DNA of 64,000 bases, taken from positions 62,001 through 126,000 of the forward strand of contig JAVBPY010000006.1 in assembly GCA_031549345.1 (NCBI GenBank), given 5' to 3'. Positions 9,600-16,984 of this stretch are shown here, piece by piece (position 1 is the stretch's first letter; every line of letters begins with the position of its first letter). Origin of the DNA: CASFRF01 sp031549345 (GTDB taxonomy: Bacteria > Verrucomicrobiota > Lentisphaeria > Victivallales > Victivallaceae). Under the pieces are notes generated by a model. It had not been told where the DNA came from, did not search any database, and saw nothing but the letters and a program-made list of their open reading frames with translations. A program made the translations under genes and the position numbers.

Positions 9600-10421
9600 A
9601 TGGGCAGAATGCGGGACATCACGGGAAAAATGCTCTTTCGGGGCGAATATCTGCCGCTGAGCGGCAATCTTCTGTTTCTCCGGGCTTCGCCGGAGAAGGC
9701 GCTGGGAGCTTTCGTGCGCCGGGAAAAGGCTTTGATGTTCGGTGTCCGGCAGCGGGAAAGAAACTGTTCCCTCCGGGATGCTTTTGAGCAGCTCCTCCCT
9801 GTTGCGATGGAAGCGGAAAAATGGTGTTTCGTCGGAACCGCGTCCGAATGGACATTGGCGCTGCACAACGACGGCGACGATTTCGGGAACAGCTTGAGCG
9901 GATTGGGAAAATGGGGCAAATGCGACGCGCTCTTGATACAGTATCTTCCCGCCGGACTCCCCAGCGGGAACCCCCATTTCCCGTACACAGATACGGAGAG
10001 CCGACGCTTCGAATACATTCCGTTCGGCGGGGAATCGCGCTTTGTGTCGGTGAGCTGCCACCAGGAAAAGCACTGGGACTTCCATGAGTACGGGGAGCCA
10101 TTGCCCGAGGAGGACACGGGCCGGTATGCGGAGCGTTTCAAACGCAACCGCCTGACGCTGGAAATGCTCGAAGCCTACGCCCACTCTTTTGGGATCGAGC
10201 CATTCAAGGAAGAGTTTTACCATGATTGTTGTTTGTTTGCCGAAAAGGAAGATATGTTGATCCCCTCCGAACGCGAAGCGTTCATGGGTAGTTTGGACGC
10301 GTATAGGACGGAAAAGACCGGCAGCAAGGTGTACAGTATAAAAATGGTCAATGGCGCCATCGAAAAAAAGCGCCTTCATGTTTTGAGCCGCTTTAATCAC
10401 GAAGATTTTGACGATCTCTAG
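9600..10421 (+). CDS. Uncharacterised soluble protein, first gene of accessory operon
   Basis: A 273-residue protein that I do not recognise. No signal peptide or membrane segment is visible. It has an aromatic, acidic centre (EKWCFVGTASEWTLALHND, near residues 73-91) followed by a predicted alpha/beta stretch and a charged C-terminus ending HEDFDDL. The WTLALHND pattern recalls small immunity-type proteins in polymorphic toxin loci, but that is a weak impression. The frame is open upstream to 9555; ATG 9600 is chosen for its GGAGGC site and because the promoter -10 overlaps the earlier codons. It is 14 bases upstream of the zinc-ribbon membrane gene and probably co-transcribed with it. Confidence 0.75.
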   Translation: MGRMRDITGKMLFRGEYLPLSGNLLFLRASPEKALGAFVRREKALMFGVRQRERNCSLRDAFEQLLPVAMEAEKWCFVGTASEWTLALHNDGDDFGNSLSGLGKWGKCDALLIQYLPAGLPSGNPHFPYTDTESRRFEYIPFGGESRFVSVSCHQEKHWDFHEYGEPLPEEDTGRYAERFKRNRLTLEMLEAYAHSFGIEPFKEEFYHDCCLFAEKEDMLIPSEREAFMGSLDAYRTEKTGSKVYSIKMVNGAIEKKRLHVLSRFNHEDFDDL

Positions 10422-10435
10422 GCGAGGATCTGGCA

Positions 10436-11182
10436 ATGGACGAACGGTTTTCCAGGAAAGAATTTATTGTGGCGTTCAGCCTGGATTTTTATCCGTGGCG
10501 CGTGGCATGGAGCGTGGCGTGGAAGCTTGTTTTGCTTGGCATCCTCCTGTGGATTGGCGCGGTGGCGCGGTGGGACGGAAAATGGTTCGTGTTCTGCTTT
10601 GTAACGATTGCATTTTTTATCGCCTGGGGCCTGCTGAAAAAAAGAACGGCAATCCGGTTCGACCTCTGCCCGAACTGCGGGAAAAAGATTTTCATTCGCT
10701 TTGACGCGGTGAATACGGATCCGCCGGGGAAGGGGTTGTTGCATTTCTCTTTGCTTCCGCAGGGCATTGTCGTCTACCGGGAGGGGGTATGCCCGCATTG
10801 CCTTGAATGTGTGTGGCGTGACGAACCGGCTAGTTACATATCGCCGTTGCTTCCGGTGGAGGCGCTGGAATTGATACGGCTGCGCGATATTGGGGTTGTG
10901 ATACTTTTGTTATTGGTATTTGCCGCAGCCCTCCTCTTTCTTTTAATGGGATCTTTAAGATGTTTTACATATCTCAATATTCCGGACGTTCCTGCGATCG
11001 TTTTTTCGGTTGCGCTTGTTCCTTTGGTGTTACGGGGTTTTTTCGGAATAATCGTTCATTGTATTCATTTGCCGCAGTGTCCCGCCTGTCGGAGAAAGTT
11101 CTTCGAAACGGAGATTGAAACGAAAACGGGCCGATGCCACTTTTGCGGTGAACGGATTGTGAACGTGGAGGACGAATGGTGA
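10436..11182 (+). CDS. Membrane protein with two zinc ribbons (accessory operon)
   Basis: 248 residues, family unknown to me. Two hydrophobic segments near the N-terminus (around 22-42 and 46-66) precede a cytoplasmic-type zinc ribbon split by an insert (CPNCGKK, later CPHCLEC). Two more hydrophobic segments follow (about 155-175 and 182-205), and the protein ends with a second ribbon, CPACRRKFF...TGRCHFCGERI. The C-terminal ribbon has the same C-P-x-C ... T-G-R-C-x2-C spacing as one in the next gene, so the two look like diverged duplicates. It overlaps the next gene by 7 bases. Codon use is more AT-rich than the ribosomal genes to its left. Function cannot be stated. Confidence 0.75.
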   Translation: MDERFSRKEFIVAFSLDFYPWRVAWSVAWKLVLLGILLWIGAVARWDGKWFVFCFVTIAFFIAWGLLKKRTAIRFDLCPNCGKKIFIRFDAVNTDPPGKGLLHFSLLPQGIVVYREGVCPHCLECVWRDEPASYISPLLPVEALELIRLRDIGVVILLLLVFAAALLFLLMGSLRCFTYLNIPDVPAIVFSVALVPLVLRGFFGIIVHCIHLPQCPACRRKFFETEIETKTGRCHFCGERIVNVEDEW

Positions 11183-12240
11183 TTTTAAACAAAATTCATT
11201 TCTCCTCGGGCAAACCCACGCAGGAGGAATTCGTCCGCTCTGTCCGGGAGCGGGAGATTCGCCGCATTCATCTTTGTTGTCGTATCGCGTACATCGGCGG
11301 GTCCATTTACTTGCTGACGGGAACACTTTTTGCGCATTTTTTCCCGGTGGCTGCCGGTGCCATTCTATGGATTCTTGTTCCCTTCTTTTTTCCATGTGTT
11401 TTATTTTTCATTCGGGTTTGGCCGTTTCCGTATGTTCGCTGCCAGCACTGCGGGAAAAGATGCTTGCTCGATTTTTCCGCGCCGGGGGCCATTGCGGAGT
11501 GTTGGGAGTGCGGCGAGCCTTTGTTCCGTGTGGAGGAAGTCGCCTGCATTGCACTGCCGCAATTGCCGCGCGCCAAGGTGTTGTATTGCGGCTTGTTCAT
11601 GGGCGTGGCGTGGGCGGCGGTTGCGTTGCAGATTCTTTGCCGGATGACTCCGGAAGAGTTGGGCGGCAGTGTTTGGGAGGCTTTCCTGTTGGCGGGAGCA
11701 ATCTTTGCCGTGGCGATGCTCATACTCCTTCTCCCTGATTTCCATGCGTGCTGGATACAGAAATGCCCCGAATTTCCCAAGTGCCCGGTTTGCGACGAGC
11801 TCTTTCAGGCAGGCATATTGAAATATACCGGACGTTGCTCGACATGCGCCTCCGTCATCGACCCGGAATGGCCCCCCGATGCGCCGGAATGCGATGTTCC
11901 GCTGCCGACGCGGGTGGATTGGATAGCCCGCAAGAAGTACCGCACCCAAATGATCCTTCCAGCGCTTTTGTTTATTGTGCCCGGATATATCTGCATGGGG
12001 GTTTTTCTTTTCGGCGATCACTCTTTCTCTTATGTTCCCATCGTTATCGGCGTGGTTTGGTTCGTTACGCTGATCGTCTTTATTGCTCGGATGGAAAAAA
12101 AAGAACGGCGCATCGTAAAAAATCCATTGCTCCGCTGCCCCTTTTGCAAAAAACGAATCAACGGTCGTTTGTGTTTCTGGCGGTGCCCCCGTTGTCGCCG
12201 CAAACTTGTCCTGGATGACGAAAAGGGAGTGGAACAATGA
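11176..12240 (+). CDS. Membrane protein with three zinc ribbons, paralogue of upstream gene
   Basis: 354 residues, unrecognised. Order: two hydrophobic segments (about 33-53 and 57-80), ribbon 1 (CQHCGKR ... CWECGEP), two more segments (about 137-157 and 170-190), ribbon 2 (CPVCDEL ... TGRCSTC), two further segments (about 258-278 and 284-304), and ribbon 3 (CPFCKKR ... CPRCRRK). Each soluble stretch between membrane pairs is therefore a C-x2-C pair, an architecture suggesting repeats of a membrane hairpin plus ribbon unit. It overlaps both neighbours (7 bases upstream, ATGA downstream), so it belongs to one operon. No enzymatic motif is seen; binding of zinc, nucleic acid or protein partners is only inference. 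Confidence 0.75.
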   Translation: MVILNKIHFSSGKPTQEEFVRSVREREIRRIHLCCRIAYIGGSIYLLTGTLFAHFFPVAAGAILWILVPFFFPCVLFFIRVWPFPYVRCQHCGKRCLLDFSAPGAIAECWECGEPLFRVEEVACIALPQLPRAKVLYCGLFMGVAWAAVALQILCRMTPEELGGSVWEAFLLAGAIFAVAMLILLLPDFHACWIQKCPEFPKCPVCDELFQAGILKYTGRCSTCASVIDPEWPPDAPECDVPLPTRVDWIARKKYRTQMILPALLFIVPGYICMGVFLFGDHSFSYVPIVIGVVWFVTLIVFIARMEKKERRIVKNPLLRCPFCKKRINGRLCFWRCPRCRRKLVLDDEKGVEQ

Positions 12241-13766
12241 AATTTTCACAACAGGAAACCGGATCGTGCTGCAGCGACAGCGAGTACTTGAGCAACGGCG
12301 GCTTCGCCCCCCGGTCGATGGAGGCGGCGGTCGCGCTCGGGCTGCGCCGGGAAATCGCCCGGCTGCTCGGTATGCCCCCGGAGTCGATTTACAGCAACAT
12401 GCGCTGGCGGGACATTCGGAGATTGCCCTCCGGCGATGATATCTGGTTTGACGACGTATGCACGGTGCTTTGGCTGAGTCGTGAATTCGGGGCCGTGGTG
12501 GAAATCGATACGGCGGAAAAGATGTTGCCCGATCTGGATGACGACGCCCGGACGCTGGAGCAATCGGCGCTTGCCATTGTCGAAGCGCTCCGTGCCTCCG
12601 GCATCAAAAAAGTGCGGCGGCGGGGGCTTGGGACCCGGATTGTAGAGTCCCCGCTTGGCTGCCTTGTTTGGTTCCTTGTTGCAATCTTTCTGGATCCGAA
12701 AGAGCTGCCGCCGCCCGCCCGCAGGGTCGCCTGGGGAATTCGGGTTCTGTTGTATTTGTGCCCCCTCCTTTTGATTGCGTTGGTTTTCAAAGTTCGGTTG
12801 CCCGCGGGGTTCATCCCTCTTGCTTTTTTCGGTACTTTTTTTGCCGTCATCAGTCTTGTGACTCTCTGCGTCGCCCGCCTGAAAAATTCGGAGGAAGAGG
12901 AAGAAACCGCTCCCGAGAATACGTCCGAGATGGAGAATTCGGAGGAGGCGAAAGAGGAAGAAAATGCTCCCGAAAATACGCCCACACCGGAAAAATTGAG
13001 AGTTCCCGCCCCATTGCTTGCTTATGGCGCATTGCTCCTGATTCCGGTCCTCTACATCAATGTTCCGTATTTTCAGAGCGGAGAGTGGAGTTCCGCGTCG
13101 TTGTTTTTCTTCGCATTTGGAACATTCCTATGCTTTGCCGCAACCGTGGGCGTCCGGGAAATCAATTTCCGGGGGCGCCTCCTTTTCGGCGGAGCGATCA
13201 TTACGATTGTCGCCATCTTATGGATGCTGCAACCCTATTATCATGTTTTCCCCTTTTTCTGGGCATTGTTCGCGTTTGTGTTCACCGGACTCGCCTTTTT
13301 GGATAAAGATAAAAAAATGTCAGGCAACCGGGGCAACCGCCGTATGTGCTTGATTGTAGGATGTCTTTTTTGTGTGGTCGGCACACTCTTTTGCATTGGT
13401 GGCGTGAGGAATGCGTGGCGGATGTATTCGTTGCGTTACGAGCCCGCGTCGGAGATCCGGGAAATCATTTTTTCGCAGAAGGATTCCCCCTCAATTCGCC
13501 TGAATACCCTGGGGGAAATTGCCCGTTTCCAAAAGGGAATGGCTGCCAGCTATGCTTTTGATACAAAGAAAGGGAAGAATTCCGGAAACAACGATCCGTG
13601 GGTCGTTCGTTTCAGTTGGAAGAACGGAGGGCAGGACACATTTTCCGTCGGTAGCGGAACAGGGCACTGCCCCGATGCGGTATTCATCCAATTTAAAAAT
13701 CAGCAATACCGCTACCAGAGCCGCTCATTGTATAAAATGCTTCAGCCGCTTTTGTGGGAAAAATAG
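12237..13766 (+). CDS. Membrane protein with N-terminal degenerate acyl-carrier-like domain
   Basis: 509 residues. Residues ~25-110 resemble an acyl carrier protein, closest in feel to the DUF1493 group: FDDVCTVLWLSREFG aligns with LDTVELVMALEEEFG of classical ACP. The phosphopantetheine serine of DSLD falls on W70, so the domain should not carry a prosthetic group. It is followed by about three hydrophobic segments (140-215), a very acidic repeat-like linker (NSEEEEETAPENT ... EEENAPENT, about 218-255), about five more hydrophobic segments (260-400), and a soluble C-terminal domain of ~110 residues without recognised motifs. It starts within the stop of the preceding gene (ATGA). Function unknown. 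Confidence 0.75.
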   Translation: MKFSQQETGSCCSDSEYLSNGGFAPRSMEAAVALGLRREIARLLGMPPESIYSNMRWRDIRRLPSGDDIWFDDVCTVLWLSREFGAVVEIDTAEKMLPDLDDDARTLEQSALAIVEALRASGIKKVRRRGLGTRIVESPLGCLVWFLVAIFLDPKELPPPARRVAWGIRVLLYLCPLLLIALVFKVRLPAGFIPLAFFGTFFAVISLVTLCVARLKNSEEEEETAPENTSEMENSEEAKEEENAPENTPTPEKLRVPAPLLAYGALLLIPVLYINVPYFQSGEWSSASLFFFAFGTFLCFAATVGVREINFRGRLLFGGAIITIVAILWMLQPYYHVFPFFWALFAFVFTGLAFLDKDKKMSGNRGNRRMCLIVGCLFCVVGTLFCIGGVRNAWRMYSLRYEPASEIREIIFSQKDSPSIRLNTLGEIARFQKGMAASYAFDTKKGKNSGNNDPWVVRFSWKNGGQDTFSVGSGTGHCPDAVFIQFKNQQYRYQSRSLYKMLQPLLWEK

Positions 13767-13785
13767 AAAAATCGCACTCCTTATG

Positions 13786-13813
13786 TTGCTTTATTGATAA
13801 CATGCGTTATATT
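13786..13813 (+). promoter_or_regulatory. Predicted promoter inside accessory island
   Basis: TTGCTT (13786-13791), 16 bases, TATATT (13808-13813), in the 78-base gap before the gene at 13845. It suggests that the last two island genes form a separate transcription unit. Confidence 0.5.
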
Positions 13814-13844
13814 AAAGGCAGCACAAGGCATAGGAGGTGCGATA

Positions 13845-15056
13845 ATGAATACTCTTTTTCGGTTTTCGTTGTGGATTTTGGGACCCGGCATCCTGTTGTA
13901 TTTTTTCCCGCGCTGGTGGCTGTACATCGCGGGTACCGCGCTGGCGATCTTGATCATCCATTGCATTCGGATTATACGCAGGAATGCAGCGGAAGAAAAA
14001 GTATTCCGGACGCGTCTTTTGTCCTGGACAGGGCAACATTTCGAAGGCCCTTTCGGTGCGGAACATGATTCCCCGTTGCGTGATCCGGAGTTGGAGAAAC
14101 ATCTTGAATACGAAGAATGGCGTCTTGGATTGTTGCAATCGGTTTTCGCTTTTGCGGCGGTGTTTTCCATCCTCTGCGTTTTTGTGGTCGGCTTCTTCGG
14201 GTACGCGGGAGTGATCTACTGGGGTGTACTCATGTTTGTCGTTTCGCTTGCTTTTCTTTTGGTTCGCGGAGTGATGCGAAAGCGCCAGGAAGGAATCCTG
14301 ATGGCGATGGAGCGTCTTCGCGACGATGCGTTCCGCAACCGTCCGGCGCTGAAACTGGACGATCCGGCGTCGCGGGAGCGCTTTGGCCGCCGCTTCAACT
14401 CCCGCCTCGAGGCGCGCGGCGGGTGCATGATCGCGGATTTTCTCAAAAGCCCGGTCGAAATTTACCCGGATGATGCCTTCGCCATCGTCGCCGGGCGCAC
14501 GTACCCGGCCTGCCTCCGGGCGCTGCGGCTGTCGCCCATGTCGGGCGATTGTTCCGTTGCGCAGGCCGCGCAAGCCGCGCTCAGCGGGTGCTCGATGCAA
14601 ATTTTTCCGGAAGATTTGCCGGAGGTGGATTCCTATTGCGAACCGCCGCCGCTTTCTCCCGAATTACAAAAGAATTGTGATCTCTACCATGCCGGAAAAT
14701 GCCGGAAAATCAATGGCGAGGCATATCCCGATGAATTGAGCCGCCGTCCGCCGTTGGAATTGTCCGAATTCTGCCGCTATTGGAACGGGCGGGAACAGGC
14801 GGCCATTGCACTGACTGTGCGAAATATTATGATCGAACAGCTTGGTTTGCCGCCTGATTCGATGATCCATGCGAACGACCCAATGTTTTTACTCAACTAC
14901 ATCTCCGATGGTTTCGACGTGGTTGAGTTGGTCATGGGTTGGGAGGAAGCGTTCGGGATGGACATCCCCGACGCCGATGCGGAAAAACTGATTACATTCA
15001 AGGATGTCGTCGAATACATTCAAAAGCGAAAGGACGCATTATGCTCGAAAAATTAA
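13845..15056 (+). CDS. Membrane protein with C-terminal degenerate acyl-carrier-like domain
   Basis: 403 residues. Hydrophobic segments at about 5-45 and 105-150 form a membrane region, followed by a soluble middle part (170-320) that I do not recognise. The C-terminal ~75 residues read like an acyl carrier protein: LGLPPDSMIHANDPMF, then DGFDVVELVMGWEEAFG and IPDADAEKLITFKDVVEYI. The modified serine of the DSLD motif is replaced by G356, so 4'-phosphopantetheine attachment is not expected. Start chosen at 13845 because AGGAGGTG lies 6 bases upstream; the open frame extends 51 bases earlier. It overlaps the next small gene by 16 bases. Possible roles: a scaffold or binding module derived from ACP. 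Function unknown. Confidence 0.8.
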   Translation: MNTLFRFSLWILGPGILLYFFPRWWLYIAGTALAILIIHCIRIIRRNAAEEKVFRTRLLSWTGQHFEGPFGAEHDSPLRDPELEKHLEYEEWRLGLLQSVFAFAAVFSILCVFVVGFFGYAGVIYWGVLMFVVSLAFLLVRGVMRKRQEGILMAMERLRDDAFRNRPALKLDDPASRERFGRRFNSRLEARGGCMIADFLKSPVEIYPDDAFAIVAGRTYPACLRALRLSPMSGDCSVAQAAQAALSGCSMQIFPEDLPEVDSYCEPPPLSPELQKNCDLYHAGKCRKINGEAYPDELSRRPPLELSEFCRYWNGREQAAIALTVRNIMIEQLGLPPDSMIHANDPMFLLNYISDGFDVVELVMGWEEAFGMDIPDADAEKLITFKDVVEYIQKRKDALCSKN

Positions 15057-15310
15057 TCGGCTCCCGGAGCCGCGCCCGGATCCTGGCGAAACTCTTCACG
15101 CCGGAACAGCCCGAATACTACTTACGGAAGCTGGCGCGTGAGATCGATCTTAGCGCGCCGGTGGTCCACCGCGAACTCAAGTACTTGATGGATCTTGGTC
15201 TTGTTCTGCGTTTGATCGACGGCAGCCGGATCGATTTCACGGCGAACCGCGCACACCCGTTATACCCGATTCTCTGCGACCTTGTTACCCGCTGCGCCGC
15301 ATTTTCCTGA
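15041..15310 (+). CDS. Small winged-helix DNA-binding protein
   Basis: 89 residues, entirely a winged helix-turn-helix of the ArsR-like type often found with minimal nucleotidyltransferases: LIGSRSRARILAKLFTPEQP, YYLRKLAREIDLSAPVVHRE (recognition helix), then LGLVLRLIDGSRIDFTANRA and a hydrophobic C-terminus. The frame is open upstream, but ATG 15041 with AGGA before it matches the start of the fold. It overlaps the 3' end of the ACP-like membrane gene, which suggests that it acts in the same unit, perhaps as its regulator (inference). Seven bases after its stop begins a two-hairpin repeat. Confidence 0.8.
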   Translation: MLEKLIGSRSRARILAKLFTPEQPEYYLRKLAREIDLSAPVVHRELKYLMDLGLVLRLIDGSRIDFTANRAHPLYPILCDLVTRCAAFS

Positions 15311-15317
15311 ACCTCGC

Positions 15318-15423
15318 GTTTTCGCAATTGGCGTCGCCAATTGCGAAAACGAACACGAAAAGGTTTGAAAGAGGGAGAGCGCGAGAGGGGGAAAACTTTC
15401 CTCAAAAGTTTTCCCCCTCTCGC
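15318..15423 (+). repeat. Two-hairpin 3' element, copy 1
   Basis: Hairpin 1 is a perfect 15-bp stem (15318-15332 with 15336-15350, loop GTC). A conserved linker GAAAAGGTTTGAAAGAGGGA follows, then hairpin 2, a perfect 19-bp stem (15381-15399 with 15405-15423, loop CCTCA). A second copy at 53918-54012 has the same order, a linker differing at 2 of 24 bases, and a compensated stem change (A-T here, G-C there). Both copies start 7 bases after a stop codon. Likely a structured 3' RNA element or a mobile repeat. The rest of 15424-15470 holds nothing I can name. Confidence 0.75.
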
Positions 15424-15470
15424 ATCTTATCGCATTTAACATGTATTTCACGTAATTTTTACTCTGCGGC

Positions 15471-15498
15471 TGGACATTTTGAAATAATGGAGTATCTT
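15471..15498 (+). promoter_or_regulatory. Predicted promoter of tRNA-Gln
   Basis: TGGACA (15471-15476), 16 bases, TATCTT (15493-15498); the tRNA starts 13 bases further on. The same TGGACA-N16-TAT layout precedes the esterase at 52660, and the TATCTTATGAA -10 region is shared with rpsL. Confidence 0.6.
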
Positions 15499-15511
15499 AT
15501 GAAAATAACGC

Positions 15512-15585
15512 AACCCCGTGGTGTAACGGTAGCACAAGTGGTTTTGGTCCACTTAGTTTAGGTTCGAATCCTGGCGGGGTTGCCA
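15512..15585 (+). tRNA. tRNA-Gln (anticodon TTG)
   Basis: 74 bases forming a cloverleaf: acceptor AACCCCG/CGGGGTT, a 3-bp D stem GTG/CAC, anticodon stem AGTGG/CCACT with loop TTTTGGT (anticodon TTG), and T arm around TTCGAAT, where two pairs are G-U. CCA is encoded. It reads CAA and, by wobble, CAG codons. Confidence 0.93.
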
Positions 15586-15661
15586 TTTCAGCAAAATTTC
15601 GGGCGCCGGATAGCGCGTTTTCCCGACAGAACACGGCGACGTCAACCAAGGAGAATCTTTT

Positions 15662-16981
15662 ATGTCCGGCATCTACAAAGCGTACGATATCCGCGGAATT
15701 TACCCCGGGGAAGTCAATGGCGACGTCGCCGAAGCGATCGGCCGCGCGTACATCACGTTCACCGGCGCGAAAAAAGTCGTTGTCGGCCGCGATATGCGGC
15801 CGCACTCGGTCGAGCTTTTCAAAGGGCTCGCCAAGGGGATGACTGCCTTGGGGGCGGAAGTGGTCGATCTTGGCCTCTGCTCCACGCCCATGTCGTACTT
15901 CGCCAATGGGAAACTCGCCGCGGACGGCGGAATCATGATCACCGCAAGCCACAATCCGGGTGAATGGAACGGCTTCAAGCTCTGCCGCGCCAATGCCGTT
16001 CCCATCTCCGGCGCGACGGGGATCGGCGATATCGAGCAGATTGTCGCGAAAAAAGCGTGGCGGGCCGATGCCGCCCAAGCCGGAAAAATTTCCACCTTCG
16101 ACATCGCTGCGGAATACGGCGCGTTTCTTCGTTCTTTCGCCCACATCAACCGCAAACTCAAGGTCGTTGTGGACTACGCCAATGCGATGGGACTGTACGA
16201 AATCGGCGGCATTCAGGATCTTTTTGAAATCATCCCCATGTACGATGTTCTCGATGGAACGTTCCCGAACCATGAAGCCAATCCGCTGCACCTCGCCACT
16301 CTCGACGCGATCCGCGCCAGGGTGCGCGAAGTCGGCGCCGACTTCGGCGCGGCGTTCGACGGCGACGCCGACCGTTGCGGCTTTATTGACAACAACGGTG
16401 AAATCATCCCCATGGATCTTTTTACCGCGTTGATTGCGCAGGATATCCTTTCCGCCGGTCCGGCGACGATTCTGTACGATCTTCGCAGCAGCCGCGCGGT
16501 GCGCGAATGCATTGCCGAACACGGCGGGAAGGCGCTGATGTCGCGCGTGGGGCATGCGTTCATCAAAGCGCAGATGCGGGAAAACGACGCGGTGTTCGCC
16601 GGGGAGCTCTCCGGGCACTACTACTTTAAGGAAAACTCCTTCGCCGAATCGCAGGGATTGGCGATGATCAAACTGGCGAATTTGGTCTGCAAGAGCGGAA
16701 AAAGTGTTTCCGACCTTGTGAGGCCCCTCCGCAAATACTATTCCAGCGGGGAGATCAACTCCACGGTTTCCGACGTGAAGCCCATTCTCGCCGCGATCAA
16801 GGCGAAATTCGCCGACGGCAACATGTACGAACTCGACGGCATCTCCGTTGAGTACAAAAACTGGTGGTTCAATGTCCGCTCCAGCAACACCGAGCCTTTG
16901 CTCCGCCTGATCGTCGAAGCGGAAACCGAGCGCGATATGGAGCGCCGCCGCGACGAACTTCTCGCCCTGATCCGGGGCTGA
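15662..16981 (+). CDS. manB: Phosphomannomutase/phosphoglucomutase
   Basis: Interconverts hexose 6-phosphate and 1-phosphate, feeding GDP-mannose or UDP-glucose synthesis in the cytoplasm; 439 residues, normal length. Four-domain alpha-D-phosphohexomutase: substrate/entry motif YKAYDIRGIYP, catalytic phosphoserine loop TASHNPGEWNG, metal loop FDGDADRCG, sugar loop GELSGHYYF and the phosphate-binding C-terminal RSSNTEP. The sugar-loop form GELSGH is typical of bifunctional PMM/PGM enzymes (ManB/AlgC group). AAGGAG lies before the ATG. It is followed after 3 bases by the UROD-like gene. With the GH92 mannosidase nearby it suggests mannose use, but the exact substrate is not shown by sequence. 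Confidence 0.92.
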   Translation: MSGIYKAYDIRGIYPGEVNGDVAEAIGRAYITFTGAKKVVVGRDMRPHSVELFKGLAKGMTALGAEVVDLGLCSTPMSYFANGKLAADGGIMITASHNPGEWNGFKLCRANAVPISGATGIGDIEQIVAKKAWRADAAQAGKISTFDIAAEYGAFLRSFAHINRKLKVVVDYANAMGLYEIGGIQDLFEIIPMYDVLDGTFPNHEANPLHLATLDAIRARVREVGADFGAAFDGDADRCGFIDNNGEIIPMDLFTALIAQDILSAGPATILYDLRSSRAVRECIAEHGGKALMSRVGHAFIKAQMRENDAVFAGELSGHYYFKENSFAESQGLAMIKLANLVCKSGKSVSDLVRPLRKYYSSGEINSTVSDVKPILAAIKAKFADGNMYELDGISVEYKNWWFNVRSSNTEPLLRLIVEAETERDMERRRDELLALIRG

Positions 16982-16984
16982 CGC

